This document shows positions 10,701 through 17,540 of a DNA stretch of 64,000 nucleotides, piece by piece. The number at the start of each line of letters is the position of its first letter. The first letter of the stretch is position 1. The position numbers were made by a program, and so were the translations under genes. Under the pieces are notes generated by a model. It did no database searches. It was given only the letters and a program-made list of their open reading frames with translations, and was not told the origin of the DNA. This DNA is from an uncultured Pseudomonadota bacterium (GTDB lineage: Bacteria; Myxococcota_A; UBA796; GCA-2862545): NCBI GenBank assembly GCA_913061235.1, contig CAJXTB010000001.1:496001-560000 (forward strand), given 5' to 3'.

Positions 10701-11690
10701 AGCCACCCAGCGGTACTGAGCGAGATTGTCAAAGGCGCCGTCGAGAAGCGGTGTTGCCAGACTCCAAGCGTCTGCCTGCAGAGTGAGAGCGGACGACTCC
10801 AGGCTCGCAATCTCGCCCTGCGGCTCGTACAGCGCGTCCAGGGCAGACCGGCGCCACACCGGCAGCCGCATGCGCTCGACATGCGTCTCTAAGAGCGTCG
10901 GACCGTCCAGCACCGTGACCGAGACACGGTGGGTTCCTGGGGGCAGCACCACTTCTGCCGTTCTACGCCATCCGAATCCAGGGCGGTCCGGATTGGGGCC
11001 TGACCGACGGGACAGTCGTTCCACCAGAATACCGTCTACGGTAATGCGAAGCTCAACCGGCCCATAGGCATCTGCATCGCCCAATATCGGCGAGCCGTGT
11101 ACGACCAGAACACCCGGTCCACGCACTTCACCGCGGAACACGCCGTCGGCCTTTACTTCAGCGTCCAAGGTGTCTGCGATGAAGTGGTCCGACAGCCCTC
11201 GGGCACGGACCTGCTCCAGCTCCAGCCAGGCAGCGGCAGTACAAAAGCGAGGGTCATCGTACCCCGTCTCCCGCATGGCACTGCGTCGCGCCAGCCAAAC
11301 TCGGTCCAGGCCTTCGAGCTCACCCGGAGGCTCCGGCAGTAGACGCTCTCCCCTACACCACTCGGCGACATCGGTCGCATAGCGAGACCAGGCGGCTGGC
11401 TCACCCGCGTCGTCTTCTTCCCACTTTTGAACACGGATGCGACGGTCCGCTTCAAGGGTGAGCGTGCGACTACGGTCGGACGCAGGAACCACCCACGTTC
11501 CACGTGGACCCGCAGTGAGCGGCACGCTGACGCCATCTTCCGTCAGCGAGACCACAGCTCGCTCGGGGTGTACGCGAATGAGCGCCGCTTCGCCCAGAGA
11601 GATGTCGAGCGAAATCTCACGAGCCGGTCCTTCGCGCCCGGCGTCGACCCACCCAGCAAGAGCGGCACTGATCAGCAGCAACGCTGTCAT
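7719..11690 (-). CDS. Large exported protein ending in a probable outer-membrane beta-barrel
   Basis: A 1323-residue protein with a short N-terminal signal peptide (about residues 1-12, ending LAG). The first half is beta-rich and unrecognised. Residues about 610-770 are helical and repeat-like, resembling TPRs. The last 270 or so residues alternate polar and aromatic/hydrophobic positions in strand-length blocks (VYGEVGLTGRA, TWFELGARAW, VGLRLNGAWL, VEGGLSLTWD), as in outer-membrane barrels. It overlaps its neighbours on both sides by four bases, between the predicted amidohydrolase and the PgsB-like ligase. By analogy with other export systems it could carry a surface polymer across the outer membrane. 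That role is inferred from context; no export family was recognised. Confidence 0.65.
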   Translation of the reverse strand: MTALLLISAALAGWVDAGREGPAREISLDISLGEAALIRVHPERAVVSLTEDGVSVPLTAGPRGTWVVPASDRSRTLTLEADRRIRVQKWEEDDAGEPAAWSRYATDVAEWCRGERLLPEPPGELEGLDRVWLARRSAMRETGYDDPRFCTAAAWLELEQVRARGLSDHFIADTLDAEVKADGVFRGEVRGPGVLVVHGSPILGDADAYGPVELRITVDGILVERLSRRSGPNPDRPGFGWRRTAEVVLPPGTHRVSVTVLDGPTLLETHVERMRLPVWRRSALDALYEPQGEIASLESSALTLQADAWSLATPLLDGAFDNLAQYRWVAGNPDQKAVAIDTLDELTPLGRLSWSHRSALRRDLLAERLVNEPLDWTVRVEDVAVNLELLEPSAVRPRDAWARRLAQQPVPGGATTRWTSVFPAEIAGVVRSETALGGIVRVRIDAGDQAFTDVEDDANGLGRLRLLAEEPTRYRVNGEPRYGLGRLDEAVIAGTHELLVDSGTLWAIDGSDTVGGTPLREVPVSALPGEWALPEPGFPARIAISTSQADVPLIVGTDDGRAWTVRTTDHYSVIEVGPFASQVYIRGPDGVTVAMAMERAIEPQGLSLPQIGEEPVEALRYASQRLVLEPDIHGVEEAYLRLTRASALVAMGLTGSARRELSYISSLPDINEGQRVLASTTLTAGLNAETSGPLTAEAALAFAGRLPPENADAEGWLRAAESLPPETAYPVFARAAELLLEQGRAYEAWTAATRGGVGAEATGKAVLRTGRWRRVSRVDQHGGAIRETLTRSGPDVDASPAAIAREVMLGAPWPSSTYAVLRGTKRDRLEFVGASNTAIHLLCQDEAMTVGGPDCRVDLQVDDVERMIRVRRGRIRTVKFALDSGTHTLTIDPRETATNAVVVRVERDGVVIPPKVDVVAHRIGGGVRTAVAGPALIRVRVQRGGPVTVRLGEQEYEVVDEIAVATLEDGSVPLAIDGPSTSWVDIARWEVLPPELAPPPLPEPVAYVAPEAVGPLALASRDWIGEVRRGTRIDRRLAGPPGTLRLTTRLENDAIGERDLARSYRALHLDMALMRVLAPKVYGEVGLTGRASLDGTPAAGVRGRLWRTGGRTWFELGARAWTAGDASHARVDGEWLQRLAGNVETRADFFVAAFGGLWSRSAPARVDPRAWTRFGKDHPWGLAAGGQVTWRPASDARLRGRLLAVSNSEATVDRVEARLTGNLFIRERLLLTGSTELGVRFRDRHRARTNWRPAVRGSAEYALWPSASQRVGLRLNGAWLPLGKTVEGGLSLTWDISRSRGMLDYPIARTVFRDLRDFPQERR

Positions 11691-12520
11691 CGGGACTCCG
11701 CCACATCAACGATACGCTCGATAAGCGCGGTAGCTGCAGCGTCATCTTCACGCAGAGTCGCTCGCGAATCACGCGACAACTCCAAGTGAATGAACCGAGA
11801 TTGCCCGGAGACGGCCCGCCCTTGCGCATTGCGGGTCGCGGCGAGCAGCGGCACCTCAGTTCCCTTGCGGACCTCTCCGCCAAGCACCGCAACAACAGCG
11901 GAGGACACGCGGTCAACCATCACATCCGGCTGAAGCGTCTCGCCGTCGCTAATGACGGCAGAGAACTCGCCATGGCGCTTGGAGAACCCATGGACCTCCA
12001 CCACAAGCGCATCGGACATGCCGTCCGTAGCGCCTATAGTCATGGATTGAAAGGCCGTATCGACACGGTGAGCCACATCCGCGTCGCGACGACGCTCACC
12101 TTCGGTTCCGCCAAACCGATGCGCGGTATTGATGATGAGGACGCGCGCATACCCTTGGTCGAACCAGTCGCACACAATGCGTCCGGTGTTCAAGTCGAAC
12201 CAACCATGTGGGGCAACCAAGGCCAGCGGCGGTACATCACGTCCCAACCGCACGGCAACAAGCCCGAGTCCCGAGTTCACCGCACCGTGCAGCGTGACCA
12301 CCCGAACCCCGCGTTGGCAGACAAGCTTCAGCTCGTCGCACCGTTCGTCAAAGTCCGACGGCACACGCCCCGTTCCGGCATAGCCGACGACGCGGGTGAG
12401 AAACGCTTGAAGATGCGCCCGTTCAGTCACAGTGGCACCGACCATCGCGGCGTCATCCCGCAGGGCCTCCACCTGCTCCCACGTCCCCGCGTGTGCGAGC
12501 AGCGCCAGCCAGACAATCAC
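11687..12520 (-). CDS. Predicted Zn-dependent amidohydrolase (poly-gamma-glutamate hydrolase / N-formylglutamate amidohydrolase-like)
   Basis: A 277-residue predicted exported hydrolase. The start was set at the GTG at 12520 because it forms a GTGA overlap with the upstream stop and opens directly on a short signal-like sequence (IVWLALLAHAG). Candidate zinc ligands follow the order seen in N-formylglutamate amidohydrolases and phage-type poly-gamma-glutamate hydrolases: APHGWFD (His105, Asp109), DADVAHR (146-152), EVHGF (His177) and HLELSRDSR (Glu247). Both families cut amide bonds at glutamate, which fits a place inside a PgsB/PgsC-like operon. It might trim, release or recycle the polymer. 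Overall similarity looks distant, so the substrate is uncertain. Confidence 0.6.
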   Translation of the reverse strand: MIVWLALLAHAGTWEQVEALRDDAAMVGATVTERAHLQAFLTRVVGYAGTGRVPSDFDERCDELKLVCQRGVRVVTLHGAVNSGLGLVAVRLGRDVPPLALVAPHGWFDLNTGRIVCDWFDQGYARVLIINTAHRFGGTEGERRRDADVAHRVDTAFQSMTIGATDGMSDALVVEVHGFSKRHGEFSAVISDGETLQPDVMVDRVSSAVVAVLGGEVRKGTEVPLLAATRNAQGRAVSGQSRFIHLELSRDSRATLREDDAAATALIERIVDVAESR

Positions 12521-14814
12521 TCGCCCACCTCCGGCCAGTGCAGCGTACGAAACAGCGTAGGTGTCTCCCATGTCGCGTCAAACCGCACGTAAACGGGCGT
12601 ACCATCTGGTGATGTGGCCCGAACCTCGATGGTGTGCTCCCCTTCCGACAAGTCCTCTCCCATCACCAAGCGCATGCCCGTCCATCGGTCGATCGCGCCG
12701 CCATTGTCCAACAGCCCTCCACCGGTGACCTCGTCTGGCACGTAGTACCGCGCGAACGCCGTGTGCTGTGCCACGGTCTGAGTACTCGCTTGCCGGATAC
12801 CCCCGTCTACCTCGGTAATGATGGTGGGCGCTTGCGAACCACTCGCGGTGTAAGCGCGTAGATAGAGCGTCTGCACACCGTCCAGCTCTGGGATGCGCAG
12901 CGACACCGTACGGTCGTCTACCCGGTACAGCGTTCGGTGAGCCCAACGCTCGCCTCCCCCCGGGTGCTTGGCGAACCACATACCGCTGGGTGCTGTGAAC
13001 ATGCAGGTCTGGCTACCCGCAGGCAATCCGTAGAACCGCAGCATGCCGCGGCTCGAGCGCACGCGCTGTGAAGAGGTCACCCCACCGCAGCGGAGCGACG
13101 CGACCTCGCCGACCTTCGAGCGCGACAGCCTGTGTTCAAGCTTGATGATTCCGTCATCTGGGACCACAAGCTGCTGACGCGACCCCATACGGTTTCGGTG
13201 CCAGCGCTGAAACGGGCCCTCTGATTGAGAGGGTTCGAGCATTGGAAACCGTGGAGGACTAAACGACGGGAACACCGTGTCCGTGTCGATGGGTTGGTTC
13301 GCGAGTAGGGCGTCGCGACCGGCCCCCTTCGGCTCAAACCGCACCGTGGCGATGAGTGTCTTGACCCGCTCAGCCCGAATCGCCGCCGCCAAGTCTTCCG
13401 GAGCCAAGGCCACCCACGGTGCCAGCTCCCACGGCACGTAGCGCGCGCCAAAGTCGTTCTCTAGGCCGTAGACATCCGGTTGGATGCCGTCGACTCCTAG
13501 CGGAACGAGGAACCGTACATCTACGTCTTGCGGGGCGGTCCACTCAATGGTTCGCGTAGCCTGCGGGTGAAGGACAAATCGCGTGGTCGGCTCGCTGGCG
13601 TCGCCATCTTCGGCATCTGTGTACCGCTCGAAGGGGGCCTGTAGCCACGGTACGAGCACCTCGCCTTCGGCCAGCTTGTTGTCGTCACCATCCCGCGCAA
13701 TCCAGTTCATCCGAACCGGCTCCCCAGGGTGTGACGGCCGTGCATCCACGCGCAACAGACCCGTAGGTGTGCCACTGTCCACGGGAATGCGTAGCGGAGG
13801 CTGCTCCTCACCCAGTCGGAACAACCGGATTCTGCGTTCTTCGGGTCGAAGACGGATGTCCGAGGGTAGCGGAGGGTCTCCCCAACGCATTGGCTGCTCT
13901 GTCGGCGTAAGAATAGGATTGACAGGGACTGTGGAGTTGTTGAACACCCGCAGACTCCATGTCTCCCCTTCCGGCACCACAAAGGTATCGCCAACCGTGA
14001 CCGTCTCGGAAGCGTCACTGATGACATCAATGCGCAGTGCATCATTGACCGGTGTACCCAGACTCGCTTGAACGGCACCGGCTTGTAGTTGGGCAGGTCC
14101 AATCACATTAAACGCAGTCGCTTGACCTGGTTCTAGACGGCGCAACGGAACGGTCTCGACCCCCTTCTCTGGCCGCGGACGACGCAAGACCGCCACGGTG
14201 TCGCCAACGAGAAAGTCCGGCGACAAGGACCGTCGACGCCACTTGCTGTACCAAGCAAACTCGTTGGTAGTGAGGGCTGGGTAGGGACGCGGCCATGTCA
14301 GGGCGAGAAGTCCACCGGGCTCTGTTCCACCCGTCACTTCAAAGATACGCAGCAATAGTCGCGTGTTTTCGGGCAGTCCAACAGGGGCGACCTCGAGAAG
14401 CCCACCGCCGTCGCTAAATCCAGAGTCTAGGTCAATCACACGACTATCGGTCACTCGCCGACCGGGCCGAGACGACCGAATCAACGGACGTCCGTCCGGG
14501 TCTACAAGCACGCGGCTGACCACGTTGTGGGTCCAGGCCACCGTCTCGCCGCTGCTGCGTAGCAATGACAAGCCCACCCCGAAGTTCCACTGCCGAAGCG
14601 GGTCGAGCGATTGGTTCTCGGGGACTTCTAAGTGGGCGACAATGCGAATGGCATCATTGCTGTCTACACGTACTCGAAAGCCACCGTCATTGCTCACATC
14701 CAACAGTACCAAGCGCTCCTCGACGAGAGAGCCTTCAGCATCTCTACGAGGCACGAGCAGCAACGACACCGACACAACCAGCGCCCAGCCAACCACCAAT
14801 AGACGACCCCTCAT
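12517..14814 (-). CDS. Large envelope protein with N-terminal signal anchor, polyamide-type operon
   Basis: A 765-residue protein with a single N-terminal hydrophobic segment (LLVVGWALVVSVSLLLV) that is either a signal peptide or an anchor. The rest is beta-rich and probably periplasmic. No catalytic motif or named domain was recognised. The ATG at 14814 was preferred to an in-frame start 30 bases upstream because it gives an ATGA overlap with the PgsC-like gene and puts the hydrophobic segment at the extreme N-terminus. In Gram-positive poly-gamma-glutamate operons the third subunit (PgsA/CapA) is also a single-pass extracytoplasmic protein. This one shows none of the metallophosphoesterase motifs of CapA, so it could be a functional replacement, but only position supports that. 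Confidence 0.6.
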   Translation of the reverse strand: MRGRLLVVGWALVVSVSLLLVPRRDAEGSLVEERLVLLDVSNDGGFRVRVDSNDAIRIVAHLEVPENQSLDPLRQWNFGVGLSLLRSSGETVAWTHNVVSRVLVDPDGRPLIRSSRPGRRVTDSRVIDLDSGFSDGGGLLEVAPVGLPENTRLLLRIFEVTGGTEPGGLLALTWPRPYPALTTNEFAWYSKWRRRSLSPDFLVGDTVAVLRRPRPEKGVETVPLRRLEPGQATAFNVIGPAQLQAGAVQASLGTPVNDALRIDVISDASETVTVGDTFVVPEGETWSLRVFNNSTVPVNPILTPTEQPMRWGDPPLPSDIRLRPEERRIRLFRLGEEQPPLRIPVDSGTPTGLLRVDARPSHPGEPVRMNWIARDGDDNKLAEGEVLVPWLQAPFERYTDAEDGDASEPTTRFVLHPQATRTIEWTAPQDVDVRFLVPLGVDGIQPDVYGLENDFGARYVPWELAPWVALAPEDLAAAIRAERVKTLIATVRFEPKGAGRDALLANQPIDTDTVFPSFSPPRFPMLEPSQSEGPFQRWHRNRMGSRQQLVVPDDGIIKLEHRLSRSKVGEVASLRCGGVTSSQRVRSSRGMLRFYGLPAGSQTCMFTAPSGMWFAKHPGGGERWAHRTLYRVDDRTVSLRIPELDGVQTLYLRAYTASGSQAPTIITEVDGGIRQASTQTVAQHTAFARYYVPDEVTGGGLLDNGGAIDRWTGMRLVMGEDLSEGEHTIEVRATSPDGTPVYVRFDATWETPTLFRTLHWPEVGE

Positions 14815-17465
14815 TGGGCCCGCCAAACGGCTGGAAGCGTCCACTCACCCAAGTTTACCGACTGCCCCGAGTATCCGAGGGGAGCCACACCAACACGCCC
14901 GTTGTGCTGCACCACAATCAGCGCACGACCAGTAATGGGGTCGCTCGTCGCGCTGACGGTTGCCGAAGGCCCGAGGTCGGCGACCATGCGTGCCAAAGCC
15001 CCTGGATGGCCGGTTGTGGCGTAGCGAGCAAGGGTCTGCCAGGTGTCGTCTAGGCCACCATCCGTAAGTGGCTGGCCTCGAATCAGGCCGCGAACATCCA
15101 ACTCTTCGACCTGAATATCGGAAGCGGCGAGAGCGAGCGCAAAGGGAGAGCCAGGCTCCAATCCCGAGTAGGTCTGACGGAGACGCTGACTGACCCAGAC
15201 TGTGGCTAGCGCACCGTCAAACGGCTCCACAGAGGCGCGACGTCGGTCGCCACCATCATGAAAGCGGGCTCGGACGGATGACGCATCACCGTACACAACG
15301 GAGAACCCAGCATCTTCCACTAAAGATGTCGCCAAGCGCCCCACTTTCCGGGGCTCATGGACCGGAGAGACCGCGCGACCGTCGTACACAACGGCATCTC
15401 CGCCGGCCAAGTCGTCGTACCGCAATCGCGCAATCGACACGCCTTGTAGCCCGGACTGCTCCATGGCCAACACCCGCCACCACACACGAGCAATGTCGGT
15501 AGCTTCGAAGTCTTGGACCACCATTAGCGCACGAGCATCCGACGTCTCCGCCCACGATGCACCGACAGCAACCAGGTCTTCAAAAGGCTCGCGGACCTCA
15601 ACAACCACCGGTGCTTCGCCATCCAACAGCATGATTCCTACGGCGTAAGGCCCCTCTTCCGGTGGCACGACACGCACGCCGTCCTCGGTCCACTGAAGCT
15701 GCACACCAACACGAAACGCCCAGGCGCCAGCAATAGCGCGCCAGCGAATGTCGTCATGTGCTCGCAGGGCCGGCCATGCGACACCCCGCTCATAGGCCGA
15801 CAACCACGTTGCTGTGTCGACAACAGACCGACGAGGCGGCTGTAGACCGACCATGAGCTCAGACGCCGCAAACGCAATGCCATTGTCGTCCAAGACCAGC
15901 TCGGCGTAGTCTCCTTGTGACACCCGCTCGACCAAGTCCATCACCGCCGGTGTGAGACCCGCTGGACCCGTCCATGACGACTGTTCGCCCACAGACACGC
16001 GAATGCGCGTGGATTGGCGGCGATGCACACCTTGAACGTAGGTCGGGTCCCCAAGAACTACGCGAGACGCACCCACGCGCTCCGCAATGGAGAGTGCCGC
16101 CTCAGCCACGCCAGGACGCCACGCCTCTTCCGCCCAGACCTCAACGCCATCACGTCCATCTTTACGCCAAAGAACACTCGCAATGCCGGTGCCACTACCG
16201 TCGAGAACGAAGCCATCCGCATACTCGTCAACCCGCAGCGAACGGCCTCTGTACGGACGTCCTGAGTTGGCCAATGCGATTGCAATCGCGGCTTCATCCC
16301 GCACATCACGGCGAACTACCTGCATGGGCTGGACCACCGCTTCCATCGCCACCATCCAGGCCGGACCCGGACGGTCGCCGGACTCGTCGAGCATGGCCTC
16401 GCCTACGTCTGGAGAGATGAACGAGAGCAGCGCTCCAAGGGTGGTTCCGAGCAAAAACCCAGACAGAGACACCAATATTGTAGGCACCAAGATGCGGAGA
16501 ACCTGGCCCTGACGCCACACACGCGTAGCCAGCAGTGCCGGAAGCAAGTAGCCGAATCCAAACAGGTCAGACGTCGTAAACGACGGCCATATGCCCTGGC
16601 CAACGGAGGCTATGAGCAGCTTGACGGCATAGCTGACGGTAAATGCCAGCACAATCGGTCTCATCCCGGACAAGTTCACCGTCTTCAGTGGCCGTACGGA
16701 AACGAGACCGCGAACAATCGCGACGACAACCAGCACTTCAGCGAAGGTCGCCATGACCGTAATCGGGTCCAACCAGGCGATAGCCAGCAGACCACAGACA
16801 ATGATGCCACCGAAGTCCCATCCGAATCGGACCGTTGCATGGGACGCGAGGAAGGCGCCGACGACCAGCAGCAGATAGACCCGGGGCGCCCCTAAGAAGC
16901 TCCACTCCAAGTCGGCATAGGTCAGCTCTAACGTGACCAACGATAGATTGGTAAACGGAAGCAAGACGAAGCGCAGCAGTAGGAACACGGCAAGAACCGG
17001 TAGCGCTACAATCGGCACACCTGCTGCAATTCCAGGCTTCCAAAGAGCGTTCGCGGTGAGCGGCACCAAGACCAACCCAATCGAGTGCCACCCATCTGCA
17101 CGGTCGAATCCGGCCGCAAATAACAGGTCCGGACCGGGCCAGACCTCTGCTGCTAAGCGCACAAAGATGCTTGCCAAGATGATGAGGAAGAAGCGGTCTC
17201 GGCCGAAAGCGATGTCGAGCGGCAACCACTTCTGAAGCCGCCGGCCCACAAAGTCCGCGACCAAGTACGTAGCGATTGCCTCGACTGCGACAACCAAGGC
17301 CGCATCTGGGCGAATCGCAAGAATGGCCCCCAAATAGCCAGGGACAACCAAGCCTGTCGTCGGCCAGCCGAAGCGTTCCGTGAGCCACCACAGCAACAGC
17401 ACTCCCACAAAGACTGCGGTGAGCAGACTGTCGTCGATGTAGGCGCTGGGGAAGACCGGAAGCAT
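14811..17465 (-). CDS. Tandem PgsC/CapC-like membrane protein with large C-terminal domain
   Basis: Predicted inner-membrane subunit of a polyamide synthase, 884 residues. PgsC/CapC is normally about 150 residues. Here residues about 12-165 contain a full copy, with the hallmark TERFGWPTTGLVVPGYL at 29-45 and a later LVPLTANALWKPG. Residues about 190-345 contain a degenerate second copy (RFGWDFGGIIVCGLLAI at 213-229, LLPALLATRVWRQGQ near 307-321). Together they give eight or more membrane segments. The remaining 530 or so residues are soluble and unrecognised. The ATG at 17465 was chosen because the longer frame runs antisense into thrA and is basic and low in hydrophobic residues. It heads the five-gene operon and diverges from thrA across 75 bases. 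Confidence 0.85.
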   Translation of the reverse strand: MLPVFPSAYIDDSLLTAVFVGVLLLWWLTERFGWPTTGLVVPGYLGAILAIRPDAALVVAVEAIATYLVADFVGRRLQKWLPLDIAFGRDRFFLIILASIFVRLAAEVWPGPDLLFAAGFDRADGWHSIGLVLVPLTANALWKPGIAAGVPIVALPVLAVFLLLRFVLLPFTNLSLVTLELTYADLEWSFLGAPRVYLLLVVGAFLASHATVRFGWDFGGIIVCGLLAIAWLDPITVMATFAEVLVVVAIVRGLVSVRPLKTVNLSGMRPIVLAFTVSYAVKLLIASVGQGIWPSFTTSDLFGFGYLLPALLATRVWRQGQVLRILVPTILVSLSGFLLGTTLGALLSFISPDVGEAMLDESGDRPGPAWMVAMEAVVQPMQVVRRDVRDEAAIAIALANSGRPYRGRSLRVDEYADGFVLDGSGTGIASVLWRKDGRDGVEVWAEEAWRPGVAEAALSIAERVGASRVVLGDPTYVQGVHRRQSTRIRVSVGEQSSWTGPAGLTPAVMDLVERVSQGDYAELVLDDNGIAFAASELMVGLQPPRRSVVDTATWLSAYERGVAWPALRAHDDIRWRAIAGAWAFRVGVQLQWTEDGVRVVPPEEGPYAVGIMLLDGEAPVVVEVREPFEDLVAVGASWAETSDARALMVVQDFEATDIARVWWRVLAMEQSGLQGVSIARLRYDDLAGGDAVVYDGRAVSPVHEPRKVGRLATSLVEDAGFSVVYGDASSVRARFHDGGDRRRASVEPFDGALATVWVSQRLRQTYSGLEPGSPFALALAASDIQVEELDVRGLIRGQPLTDGGLDDTWQTLARYATTGHPGALARMVADLGPSATVSATSDPITGRALIVVQHNGRVGVAPLGYSGQSVNLGEWTLPAVWRAQ

Positions 17466-17540
17466 CAGGCGCCGGAGTCTATCGTTCCAACGCCACAGCG
17501 CGAGGATGCAGCCGCGCTCTGGTTCGGGTAGACCGCTGGC
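17466..17540. promoter_or_regulatory. Divergent promoter region between polyamide-type operon and thr operon
   Basis: This 75-base gap must supply promoters for both the leftward five-gene operon and rightward thrABC, unless they start inside the neighbouring genes. A TAGACT hexamer on the minus strand could be a -10 but sits only about 12 bases before the start codon and lacks a -35 match. No Thr/Ile-rich leader peptide or attenuator hairpin like that of enterobacterial thr operons is visible. Confidence 0.4.

Noticed and set aside
17466-17540. Threonine attenuator or leader peptide before thrA
   Set aside because: No short frame rich in Thr or Ile codons and no terminator-like hairpin is present in the 75 bases.
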